Assembly: GCF_022899935.1 (NCBI RefSeq)
Contig: NZ_JALJCJ010000001.1
Location: 766,053 to 830,052, forward strand
DNA: 64,000 bases
Direction: 5' to 3'
Source of the DNA: Shinella curvata
Lineage (GTDB): Bacteria; Pseudomonadota; Alphaproteobacteria; Rhizobiales; Rhizobiaceae
The notes under the pieces were generated by a model that saw only the letters and a program-made list of their open reading frames with translations, ran no database searches and was not told where the DNA came from. Positions 28,673-36,627 of this stretch are shown here, piece by piece. The translations under genes and the position numbers were made by a program. Position 1 is the stretch's first letter; each line of letters begins with the position of its first letter.

Positions 28673-28796
28673 AACCACCCGCTAACCATAATTTTACGAA
28701 AATCCGCGATAGGTCGAGGATCTGTCCCGCGCGCTCCCCTTTACGGCCCGCTTCGTTCGAGGCAGGATCGGTAATCGCGCGAAACACGGGACCTCC

Positions 28797-29576
28797 ATGC
28801 GTCGGCTCATTCTGGCTTTGCTGCCCCTCGCCCTCCTCGCCACGTCCTGCTCCACCACCGATTACGACCTCGTGTCGACGGCTTCGGTTCCGCCCCGCTT
28901 CGAAGACAAGGACCCGCAGGATTTCGGCGCCCGTACGCCGCATCGCCATCAGGTGCACGGCATCGACGTCTCCAAGTGGAACGGCGATATCGACTGGCCT
29001 TCGGTGAAGAATGGCGGCGTCTCCTTCGCCTTCCTCAAGGCGACCGAGGGCACGGACCGCCTCGACAGCCGCTTTGCCGAATACTGGCGCGGCGCGCGCT
29101 CGGCCGGTGTGGCGCATGCGCCCTATCACTTCTATTATTTCTGCTCCACGGCAGATGCCCAGGCCGACTGGTTCATCGCCAATGTGCCCAAGGAAGCCGT
29201 ACAGCTTCCCCCTGTTCTGGATGCCGAATGGAACCCGGCCTCGCCCACCTGCAAGACCCGCCCGCCGGCGGACGAAGTGCGCACATCCCTGCAGCGCTTC
29301 ATGGACCGCCTCGAAAAGCACTATGGGAAGCGGCCGATCATCTACACGACGGTCGATTTCCACCGCGACAATCTCGTCGGCCATTTCGAAGGCTATCATT
29401 TCTGGCTGCGCTCGGTGGCGAACCATCCGGAAAACATCTATTCGGCCCGCAAATGGGCGTTCTGGCAGTACACCTCGACGGGCGTCGTGCCGGGCATTTC
29501 GACGAACACGGACATCAACGTCTTCGCCGGCTCCGCCAAGAACTGGAACACGTGGGTCGCTTCGGTCTCCCGCTAA
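28797..29576 (+). CDS. GH25 muramidase lipoprotein (lysozyme M1 family)
   Basis: The 259-residue product has a lipoprotein signal (MRRLILALLPLALLATSC, Cys at 18) and a GH25 domain: HGIDVSKWNGDIDWPSVK near residue 54 (first catalytic Asp at 57), FAFLKATEGTDRLDSRF, PYHFYYFC, PPVLDAEWNP with the second acidic pair, IIYTTVDFH and WAFWQYTSTG. GH25 enzymes hydrolyse the MurNAc-GlcNAc bond. A host-encoded GH25 lipoprotein with no phage genes around suggests a role in wall remodelling. A dispersed palindromic repeat lies just after the stop. Confidence 0.92.
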   Translation: MRRLILALLPLALLATSCSTTDYDLVSTASVPPRFEDKDPQDFGARTPHRHQVHGIDVSKWNGDIDWPSVKNGGVSFAFLKATEGTDRLDSRFAEYWRGARSAGVAHAPYHFYYFCSTADAQADWFIANVPKEAVQLPPVLDAEWNPASPTCKTRPPADEVRTSLQRFMDRLEKHYGKRPIIYTTVDFHRDNLVGHFEGYHFWLRSVANHPENIYSARKWAFWQYTSTGVVPGISTNTDINVFAGSAKNWNTWVASVSR

Positions 29577-29579
29577 CGT

Positions 29580-29620
29580 ATGTCGCGCAAAGTTGTGCAG
29601 CGGTTTTGCGGTAACGACAT
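29580..29620. repeat. Rhizobial-type palindromic repeat, copy 2
   Basis: Arms ATGTCG (29580-29585) and CGACAT (29615-29620) enclose CGCAAA-GTTGTGCAGCGG-TTTTGCG, the same core as at 16602-16639. The arms differ in sequence but stay complementary. A GCGCTAAAGCGC palindrome follows nearby. Confidence 0.7.
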
Positions 29621-29852
29621 GCGGAAAAACAAGGCGCTAAAGCGCAAGGAGCTAGTCTGGAAGATCGCGACGCGCTTTAGGTCCGCCAACAAGTGCGCAA
29701 AAAGGAAGGCCGCGCGCTACGGTTGCCCTTTTCTTCTTGCTTCCGTCACATTCATCTGAGACAGCCGGGCAATCCAGAGCCTGTCGGGCGAAACTCGCGA
29801 CGACGGACACCATCAAAGACACCAGGGCAACGGACCCTTAGGGAGCATTGAG

Positions 29853-31061
29853 ATGCGGCTGAACCTGAAGACGACACTTGCAGCCGGCCTGACGGCCCTT
29901 CTTTTCGCAGGCACGGCGCATGCCCAGACAGCAAGCGCCACGGCACCGGCTTGCGGTGGCGATCTCGGCGCATTTCTTCAGGGCGTGAAGGCCGAAGCCC
30001 AGGCGCTCGGCGTTTCAGCCGACGTCGCCGAGCGGGCGCTCGCCGGTGCCGCTCTCGACCCGAAGGTCCTGTCGCGCGACCGTGCACAGGGCGTCTTCCG
30101 CCAGACCTTCCTTGAATTCTCCAAGCGCACCGTCAGCCAGGCCCGCCTCGATATCGGCCGCAAGAAGCTGAAGGATCTCGCAGACGTCTTCAGCCGCGCC
30201 GAGCAGGAATTCGGCGTGCCCGGCCCCGTCATCGCCGCCTTCTGGGCCATGGAAACCGATTTCGGCGCCGTGCAGGGCGATTTCATCACCCGCAACGCCC
30301 TCGTAACACTCGCTCACGACTGCCGTCGCCCCGAAATCTTCCGCCCGCAGCTTCTCGCCGCCATCGAGATGGTCGGTCACGGTGATCTCGACCCGAACGG
30401 GACGACCGGCGCCTGGGCCGGCGAAATCGGCCAGGTACAGATGCTGCCGCGCGATATCATCGCCTTCGGCGTGGACGGCGACGGCGACGGCCACGTCGAT
30501 GTCAAGCGGAGTTCGCCGGATGCGATCCTGACGGCCGCGAAGTTCATCCAGAGCCTCGGCTTTACCAAGGGGCAGCCCTGGATCCAGGAAGTCTCCATTC
30601 CCGACGCCCTGCCCTTCGAAAAGACCGGCCTGCAGTCCGGCATGAAGGCTGCCGACTGGTTTGCGCTGGGCGTCAGGCCGCGCGACGGCGACACGTCCTT
30701 CGGCAATCTCGAGGCCTCGGTGGTTTTGCCGCAGGGCCGCAAGGGTCCCGCCTTCATGACCTACCCGAACTTCAACATCTATCTCGAATGGAACCAGTCC
30801 TTCATCTACACGACCTCGGCCGCCTATTTCGCCACCCGGCTTGCCGGCGCCCCGCCCTATGAGCGCGGCACGCCCGAAGAGGGCCTTTCCGAGGACGCCA
30901 TGAAGCAGTTGCAGACCAGGCTGCAAAGCCTTGGCCACGACGTCGGCAAGATCGACGGCATTCTGGGCTCCGGTACGCGCGCGGCAATCCAGAAGGAACA
31001 GCTGCGCCTTGGTCTCCCCGCCGACGGCTGGGCAACGCAGGCCCTGCTTTCCGCGCTCTGA
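29853..31061 (+). CDS. MltB-type lytic murein transglycosylase with PG-binding domain
   Basis: The 402-residue product carries a signal peptide (cut near AHAQ, residue 24) and a GH103/MltB domain with catalytic E134 in FWAMETDFGAVQGDF, then GEIGQVQMLPRDIIAFGVDGDGDGHVD and MTYPNFNIYLEWNQS. A C-terminal PG_binding_1 domain (about 345-400; LQTRLQSLGHDVGKIDGILGSGTRAAI) anchors it to the wall. The absence of a lipobox makes it a soluble periplasmic form, usual in alphaproteobacteria. It has its own upstream region of about 230 bp; the weak hairpin after the stop lacks a T-run. Confidence 0.93.
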   Translation: MRLNLKTTLAAGLTALLFAGTAHAQTASATAPACGGDLGAFLQGVKAEAQALGVSADVAERALAGAALDPKVLSRDRAQGVFRQTFLEFSKRTVSQARLDIGRKKLKDLADVFSRAEQEFGVPGPVIAAFWAMETDFGAVQGDFITRNALVTLAHDCRRPEIFRPQLLAAIEMVGHGDLDPNGTTGAWAGEIGQVQMLPRDIIAFGVDGDGDGHVDVKRSSPDAILTAAKFIQSLGFTKGQPWIQEVSIPDALPFEKTGLQSGMKAADWFALGVRPRDGDTSFGNLEASVVLPQGRKGPAFMTYPNFNIYLEWNQSFIYTTSAAYFATRLAGAPPYERGTPEEGLSEDAMKQLQTRLQSLGHDVGKIDGILGSGTRAAIQKEQLRLGLPADGWATQALLSAL

Positions 31062-31175
31062 CGGAAATCGGGTGGCGGTTCCCCGCCCCGATGCTATGAC
31101 AGCAGGCAGACTGAGAGCGGCGGCACGGTCGGACCGGGCGGCCGCTTTTCTCATTGCGCATGGACCGGGAGGGGA

Positions 31176-32126
31176 ATGATGGACAATTCGGTGACGGCAC
31201 CGGCCCGCATGAGCGCGCAAACCTGGGCTCTGCTGGCGCTGCTCGGCATGATCTGGGGTGGCTCGTTTTTCTTCGCCCGTGTCGCCGTCGGCCACGTACC
31301 GCCGGCAACGCTCGTGCTGCTGCGTGTCGGCATCGCCGCGCTTGCCCTGCATATCTATGTCGCCGGCCGTTTGGGCATCTATCAAACCCTCCGCGCCCGC
31401 TGGCGGGAATTCCTGCTGCTCGGGCTCATCAACAATGCCGTACCGCATATGCTGATCTTTCTCGGGCAGACGCAGATCGGCGCGGGCCTCGCGTCCATCC
31501 TCAACGCGACGACACCGATCTTCACGGTGCTCATCGCCAACCAGCTGACGGCGGACGAAAAGCTCTCGTCCGAAAAGATCGCCGGCTGCCTGATCGGTCT
31601 CGTCGGCACCGCCGTTCTGATCGGTCCGCGCGCGCTTGCACCATTCACCGGCGCCGCGTCCTCCGGCGATGGCGGTCCCCCGCTCTGGGCCGTCCTCCTG
31701 CCCGTTCTCGCGGCTGTCTCCTACGGTTTTGCGGCAACCTACGGCAAGCGCTTCCGCGGCACCGCTCCGCCGGTCATCGCCGCCGGCCAGCTGACGGCCT
31801 CCACGCTTCTGATGCTGCCGGTATCGTTTGCGCTCGACACACCGTGGCAGCTCGCCTTGCCGCCGTTGCCGGCCATCCTTGCCGTGCTCGCGCTGGCGCT
31901 CGTCTCCACCGCCTACGGCTATATCCTGTTCTTCCGGATCATGGCCGCCGCCGGCGCCACCAACACCTCGCTTGTCACCCTGCTCGTTCCACCAAGCGCG
32001 ATCATCGCCGGCATGCTCTTCCTCGGCGAAACGCTGACGCCGCTCGGTATTCTCGGCATGGTGCTGGTCCTTTTCGGCCTCGTGGTGCTCGACGGGCGCG
32101 CTGTCGCATACCTGCGCAGCCGCTGA
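31176..32126 (+). CDS. EamA/DMT family transporter
   Basis: The 316-residue inner-membrane protein has about ten hydrophobic segments arranged as two EamA repeats. The first starts ALLALLGMIWGGSFFFARVA and includes the conserved LRVGIAALALHIYV; the second includes AVSYGFAATYGKRFRG and ends with SLVTLLVPPSAIIAGMLFLGETLTPLGILGMVLVLFGL, a typical EamA closing segment. The substrate cannot be told; family members export amino acids, purines or other metabolites. ATG codons at 31176 and 31179 both follow GGGAGGGGA. Confidence 0.9.
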   Translation: MMDNSVTAPARMSAQTWALLALLGMIWGGSFFFARVAVGHVPPATLVLLRVGIAALALHIYVAGRLGIYQTLRARWREFLLLGLINNAVPHMLIFLGQTQIGAGLASILNATTPIFTVLIANQLTADEKLSSEKIAGCLIGLVGTAVLIGPRALAPFTGAASSGDGGPPLWAVLLPVLAAVSYGFAATYGKRFRGTAPPVIAAGQLTASTLLMLPVSFALDTPWQLALPPLPAILAVLALALVSTAYGYILFFRIMAAAGATNTSLVTLLVPPSAIIAGMLFLGETLTPLGILGMVLVLFGLVVLDGRAVAYLRSR

Positions 32127-32465
32127 AGCAATCCGGCAGCAGACCGGCGTTCTTGATCAAAAGCCGTGAAGATGCTCCAGCGACTCACCCTGCGGGGAAC
32201 AAAAGATCATGCTGACCGTTTTGTTAATCTGCCGGGATTACGGCGCCGACCTGCACCACTATGGTAAATGAACAATGTCGGCACTCGTCATCCGGTAAGG
32301 ATTGTGAATTTTTTGCGGCAAGCACATTAACGCAGGAAATTCAATTATTTAGCACTGTTAATAACTGCGAAGCCACGCCCCGATGTTGCAACGCAGCAAC
32401 AAAACGCCTTTCCAACACGCTTTTTTCGGTCGTAATATCGGCCGGTAAACGCAAGGAGGTCAGCC
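32127..32465. other. Intergenic region before the 25-residue peptide gene
   Basis: This is AT-richer than its surroundings. No larger gene or known RNA is recognised. It should contain the promoter of the small gene at 32466; a GTTGC/GCAAC small inverted repeat lies near 32384. Confidence 0.4.
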
Positions 32466-32543
32466 ATGGGACTCACACATTCCTTGAATGTTCTGATGAT
32501 CAGTGCAGCGTTCCTCTTCGTCGCCACCATGATCTTTATCTAG
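32466..32543 (+). CDS. 25-residue membrane peptide, unknown function
   Basis: A near-perfect ribosome site AAGGAGGT stands 5 bases before an ATG that opens a 25-codon frame ending in TAG. The peptide starts MGLTHSLNVLMISAAF and ends in a hydrophobic stretch with FVATMIFI, so nearly the whole chain is one membrane helix with a short polar N-terminus. A hairpin with T-rich tail follows about 65 bp later, making a self-contained transcription unit. I recall similar short frames in rhizobia but know no function. It is too short for ordinary gene finders. Confidence 0.7.
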   Translation: MGLTHSLNVLMISAAFLFVATMIFI

Positions 32544-32609
32544 GCGACACAAGCGCAGTCAGAGAGGCCGGGAACAAGACCAACAAACCCTGCCATACCT
32601 ATTCAAAAG

Positions 32610-32650
32610 AAATGCATGGCCCCGGAAACGGCGCCATGCATTTTCATTTT
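32610..32650. terminator. Bidirectional terminator between small peptide gene and metF
   Basis: AAATGCATGGC (32610-32620) pairs with GCCATGCATTT (32633-32643) over 11 bp; T-rich tails lie on both sides (TTCATTTT on plus, CTTTTG on minus), serving two convergent units. Confidence 0.8.
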
Positions 32651-32677
32651 GCGGACATTGTCGGCAGGGCCTGCCCG

Positions 32678-33583
32678 TTAGGCGGCAGCACCCGTTGTAC
32701 GCTGGCGATCGTTCCTCGCAAAACCGACGCCGTCGCACACAGCCGAGACCATCGCGGCGCGGTTCATCGTATAAAAGTGGAACTCCGAAATGCCGCGGGC
32801 GATAAGATCGTCCACCTGACGCGTCGCAAGCTCGATGGCCGCGGCGGCACGCTCGTGCGGCCGGTCATCGAACGGGCTGAGACGGTCCGCCAGCCAGCCG
32901 GGCACACTGGCGCCACAGAGGCCGGCGAATTTCTGGACCTGCGCGAGATTGTGCACCGGCAGGATGCCCGGCACGATCGGGATGGTGATACCGGCCCTGC
33001 GCACGCGCTCCAGATACCGTTCGAAATCATCGTTCTCGAAGAAGAACTGGGTCAGCGCGCGTGTCGCGCCCGCATCCACCTTGCGCTTGAGCATATCGAC
33101 GTCAGCCGCGACGTCAGGGCTCTGCGGGTGCTTTTCCGGGTAAGCCGAAACGGAGATTTCGAAACCGGCGAGGCCGCGAAGGCCCGCCACCAGTTCGGCG
33201 GCATTGGCGTATCCGCCGGGATGCGGCTGGTAGGGCGTGCCGACGCCACCCGGCGGATCGCCGCGCAGCGCGACAAAGTGCCTGACGCCGACAGCCTGGA
33301 AGTCTGCGACGACGGCATTGACCTCCGCCTTCGTCGCGCCGACGCAGGTAAGATGCGAGGCGGCGGGAAGCCCCATTCCGAGGAGATGGCGAACCGTCGC
33401 CAGCGTCGGTTCCTTCGTGGAGCCGCCGGCACCGTAGGTAACCGACATGAAACCCGGATCATAGGCCGAAAGCGCGGCGGCCGTCTCCCAGAGCTGTCCT
33501 TCGGCTTCCACGGATTTCGGCGGGAAGAATTCGAAAGACAGGCGGATGTCCTTGCGGGCTGGGATGGCGGTCGCCTTGGTCAT
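32678..33583 (-). CDS. metF: 5,10-methylenetetrahydrofolate reductase
   Basis: MetF is the FAD enzyme that reduces methylene-THF to methyl-THF, the methyl donor for methionine synthesis. The 301-residue protein has SFEFFPPKSVEAE, the GAGGST motif in SVTYGAGGSTKEPT, SHLTCVGATKAEV, HFVALRGDPP, ALTQFFFENDDFERY and VPGILPVHNLAQVQKF, all family marks. The ATG at 33583 has an excellent GCAGGAGGAG ribosome site; the longer open frame runs into the upstream gene and is a shadow. It starts one base after the stop of the ArsR-methyltransferase gene, so both are in one operon that probably answers to methionine-cycle metabolites. Confidence 0.96.
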   Translation of the reverse strand: MTKATAIPARKDIRLSFEFFPPKSVEAEGQLWETAAALSAYDPGFMSVTYGAGGSTKEPTLATVRHLLGMGLPAASHLTCVGATKAEVNAVVADFQAVGVRHFVALRGDPPGGVGTPYQPHPGGYANAAELVAGLRGLAGFEISVSAYPEKHPQSPDVAADVDMLKRKVDAGATRALTQFFFENDDFERYLERVRRAGITIPIVPGILPVHNLAQVQKFAGLCGASVPGWLADRLSPFDDRPHERAAAAIELATRQVDDLIARGISEFHFYTMNRAAMVSAVCDGVGFARNDRQRTTGAAA

Positions 33584-33584
33584 G

Positions 33585-34586
33585 TCAACTCCTCCTGCGG
33601 ATGGCAATGGGGTCGGCTGCCTGTTCGCGGGTATCGCGGGCAAGCCAGATGGTAACGGTGAGCGCGTCGGAGGCCGAATGCGCCGGTTTGAGGTCGACGA
33701 CCTCCTCGACGGCAAGACCGGCTTTCTCCAGCCATTCCGACATCGTCTGGTGCGAGAAGCCGAGACGGATATGGGCGTGCTCGTCGCGCAGATGCTCCAG
33801 CGCATGGGGGGCAAGGTCGATAATGGCAAGGCGTCCGCCGGGCGCCAGCATGCGCGCCGCCTCCCCGACCGCCGCTTCCGGCTCGTCGAGGAAGTGCAGC
33901 ACCTGATGGATCGTCACGACGTCGAATTCGTCGCGCTCCAGCGGCAGGTTGAAGATATCGCCATGGCGGATCGACGCCTTGGTGATGCCGGCGCGGTCGA
34001 GGTTGGCACGCGCCACCGCCAGCATGTCGCGGCTGGCATCGACACCGACGCCACGACGGTAGAGACCTTCGAAAAGCTGGAGGATACGGCCCGTACCGGT
34101 GCCAAGGTCGAGGAAACCGTCGACGGGCTCCGTGCCGATCATCGCGGCGAGCTTCGCCTCGACCTCGGCCTCGCTGACATGCAGGCGCCGCACCGCGTCC
34201 CACTCGGCCGCGTTGCGGCTGAAATAGGCCTGCGCCTTGTCGGAACGGATCTTCTTGAGGGCCCGCAGCCGCTCGTCGTCGCGAGCCAGAACCGCGTCGA
34301 CCGGGTCGGATGAATCGAGAAGCTGGCGCACGAGCGTCACCGCCGGACCAGCCTGACTGAGACGGAAGAAGGCCCAGGCCCCTTCCTGGTAGCGATCGAC
34401 AAGCGCGGCCTCGGCGAGCAGCTTCAGATGGCGCGAGATGCGCGGCTGGGACTGGCCGAGAATATCGGTCAGGTCCGTCACCGTGAGGTCGCCATGCGAC
34501 AGCAGCGCGAGCAGGCGAAGGCGCGTCGGCTCGCCCGCCGCCTTCAGGATCTCCACGATGTCATCCAGTCCGAGTTTGTCGCCCAT
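33585..34586 (-). CDS. ArsR-type regulator fused to a SAM-dependent methyltransferase domain
   Basis: The 333-residue protein joins an N-terminal ArsR winged helix (about 1-95; AGEPTRLRLLALLSHGDLTVTDLTDILGQSQPRISRHLKLLAEAALV) to a class I methyltransferase-like domain (about 140-300) with GFLDLGTGTGRILQLF as SAM loop, GVDASRDMLAVARANLD and HQVLHFLDEP. The arrangement next to metF suggests a repressor that senses SAM or SAH through the methyltransferase fold; RNA or small-molecule methylation is another option. The ATG at 34586 follows GGGAAG; a TTG at 34601 is less likely. A palindrome lies 16 bp upstream. Confidence 0.9.
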   Translation of the reverse strand: MGDKLGLDDIVEILKAAGEPTRLRLLALLSHGDLTVTDLTDILGQSQPRISRHLKLLAEAALVDRYQEGAWAFFRLSQAGPAVTLVRQLLDSSDPVDAVLARDDERLRALKKIRSDKAQAYFSRNAAEWDAVRRLHVSEAEVEAKLAAMIGTEPVDGFLDLGTGTGRILQLFEGLYRRGVGVDASRDMLAVARANLDRAGITKASIRHGDIFNLPLERDEFDVVTIHQVLHFLDEPEAAVGEAARMLAPGGRLAIIDLAPHALEHLRDEHAHIRLGFSHQTMSEWLEKAGLAVEEVVDLKPAHSASDALTVTIWLARDTREQAADPIAIRRRS

Positions 34587-34602
34587 GATCTTCCCAATCA
34601 AG

Positions 34603-34622
34603 ACATAAAGATATGTTTATGT
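34603..34622 (-). promoter_or_regulatory. Palindromic operator candidate for the ArsR-methyltransferase
   Basis: ACATAAAGATATGTTTATGT is self-complementary at 9 of 10 base pairs. Its position 16 bp before the ATG and its form fit an ArsR-family dimer site and autoregulation of the regulator-metF operon. Confidence 0.65.
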
Positions 34623-34684
34623 GATTAATCCGCATTGTGCAAGGCAAATCCACACCGCCGATCTTTCCATCAACAGGCCCAAAG

Positions 34685-34710
34685 AAAAACCCCGGCGAGC
34701 CGGGGTTTTT
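34685..34710. terminator. Terminator downstream of ettA
   Basis: AAAAACCCCGGC and GCCGGGGTTTTT pair perfectly over 12 bp with a GA loop, a symmetrical hairpin with T-runs on both strands, 59 bp after the ettA stop. Confidence 0.93.
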
Positions 34711-34769
34711 CAGAGAAGCCGAATGATCGGCCCGATTTTGCCGATGGCCGCCTGCCGGCAGCCTCGTGA

Positions 34770-36419
34770 TCAGCGCGTCAGGCGCTTGTAAGCCTGGCTG
34801 CCGGGATTGAGGGCATCGGGGCCGAGACGACGGACCTTGTCCTCTTCGTAGTCCTCGAAATTGCCTTCGAACCATTCGACATGGCCGTCACCTTCGAAGG
34901 CCAGGATGTGGGTGGCCAGACGGTCGAGGAACATGCGGTCGTGGCTGATGATGATCGCGCAACCGGCGAAGTTTTCAAGCGCACTTTCCAGCGCACCGAG
35001 CGTTTCCGTGTCGAGGTCGTTGGTCGGTTCGTCGAGCAGCAGAACGTTGCCGCCGGCCTTCAGCATCTTGGCGAGGTGCACGCGGTTGCGCTGGCCACCC
35101 GAGAGGTTGCCGACCTTCTGCTGCTGGTCGCCGCCCTTGAAGTTGAAGGCGCCGCAATAGGCGCGCGAGTTCATTTCGAACTTGCCGAGCTTGACGACTT
35201 CCGCACCGCCGGAGATTTCCTCCCAGACGGTCTTGTTGCCGTCGAGCGCATCGCGGCTCTGGTCGACATAACCGAGATGCACGGTATCGCCGACGCGGAT
35301 CGAACCCGCATCCGGCTTTTCCTGGCCGGTGATCATCTTGAACAGCGTCGACTTGCCGGCGCCGTTCGGGCCAATGATGCCGACGATGCCGCCCGGCGGC
35401 AGCTTGATCGACAGGTCGTTGATCAGCGAGCGGCCGTCAAAACCCTTCTTGATGCCTTCCAGTTCGATGACCACGTTGCCGAGGCGTTCGGAAACCGGGA
35501 TGATGATCTGCGCGTCGCCGGGCCGGATGTTCTCCGCCGCATCGACCAGCTGTTCGTAGGCCTTGATGCGGGCCTTGGACTTGGCCTGGCGGGCCTTCGG
35601 GCTGGAGGCGATCCATTCCTGTTCGCGCGACAGCGCCTTCTGGCGGCCGGCCTCTTCACGGCTTTCCTGCTGCATGCGCTTGGCCTTGGCCGTCAGGTAG
35701 GCCGAGTAGTTGCCTTCGTAGGGGATGCCGCGGCCACGGTCGAGCTCAAGGATCCAGCCCGTGACGTTGTCGAGGAAGTAACGGTCGTGGGTGATCATCA
35801 TGACGGCGCCCGGATAGTCACGCAGGTGCTTTTCCAGCCAGGCGATGGTTTCGGCGTCGAGATGGTTGGTCGGTTCGTCGAGCAGAAGCAGGTCCGGCTG
35901 CGACAAGAGCAGGCGGCAGAGCGCGATACGACGGCGTTCACCACCCGAGAGCAGCGTGACGTCGGCATCCTTCGGCGGGCAGCGCAGGGCTTCCATCGCC
36001 ATTTCGACCTGCTGCTCCAGGTCCCAGAGGTTCTGGCTGTCGATGATGTCCTGGAGCTTGGCGCCTTCGTCCGCCGTCTCGTCGGAATAGTTCATCATCA
36101 GTTCGTTGTAGCGGTCGAGCACGGCCTGCTTGTCGGCCACGCCTTCCATGACGTTTTCGAAAGCTGTCTTGGCCGGATCGAGCTTCGGCTCCTGCTCGAG
36201 ATAGCCCACGGTCGCGCCTTCGGCGAGCCAGGCTTCACCGGTATATTCCTTGTCCTGACCGGCGATGATGCGCAGCACCGTCGACTTACCCGCACCGTTC
36301 GGGCCAAGGATACCGATCTTGGCATCGGGATAGAACGACAGGTTGACGTTCTCGAGGATTTTCTTGGCGCCGTAGGCCTTGTTGAGCCCCGACATATGAT
36401 AGATGAACTGGCGTGCCAT
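34770..36419 (-). CDS. ettA: Energy-dependent translational throttle protein EttA (ABC-F)
   Basis: EttA is a ribosome-associated ABC-F ATPase that gates entry into elongation according to ATP/ADP ratio. The 549-residue protein has two ABC modules without membrane parts: Walker A GPNGAGKST twice, signatures LSGGERRRIALCRLLL and LSGGQRNRVHLAKMLK, and Walker B LLLDEPTNHLDAETIAWLE and LLLDEPTNDLDTETL. The 'arm' insertion in domain 1 and the P-site-tRNA-interaction linker with YEGNYSAYLTAKAKRM fit EttA. The start MARQFIYHMSGLNKAYG is the family start. It is monocistronic with a strong terminator. Confidence 0.95.
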   Translation of the reverse strand: MARQFIYHMSGLNKAYGAKKILENVNLSFYPDAKIGILGPNGAGKSTVLRIIAGQDKEYTGEAWLAEGATVGYLEQEPKLDPAKTAFENVMEGVADKQAVLDRYNELMMNYSDETADEGAKLQDIIDSQNLWDLEQQVEMAMEALRCPPKDADVTLLSGGERRRIALCRLLLSQPDLLLLDEPTNHLDAETIAWLEKHLRDYPGAVMMITHDRYFLDNVTGWILELDRGRGIPYEGNYSAYLTAKAKRMQQESREEAGRQKALSREQEWIASSPKARQAKSKARIKAYEQLVDAAENIRPGDAQIIIPVSERLGNVVIELEGIKKGFDGRSLINDLSIKLPPGGIVGIIGPNGAGKSTLFKMITGQEKPDAGSIRVGDTVHLGYVDQSRDALDGNKTVWEEISGGAEVVKLGKFEMNSRAYCGAFNFKGGDQQQKVGNLSGGQRNRVHLAKMLKAGGNVLLLDEPTNDLDTETLGALESALENFAGCAIIISHDRMFLDRLATHILAFEGDGHVEWFEGNFEDYEEDKVRRLGPDALNPGSQAYKRLTR

Positions 36420-36627
36420 GCGAACGTGCTCCGGATCGGATAAATTTGCCCGCTATGTAGGGTAATTCTCCGCCCGCGGCAATCTGTGAAAGCCGCGGCG
36501 CACAGGCGAATGGCCATGCGTGTTCCTCGCAACGTCGTGTCGGCGAGCGCATGAGGCGTTGAAGCAGCAAACCGTCCCGCCGGTGCGCGATCCCCGCCCA
36601 CGCCATCCATCTGCCGCCAGTCCCGTT

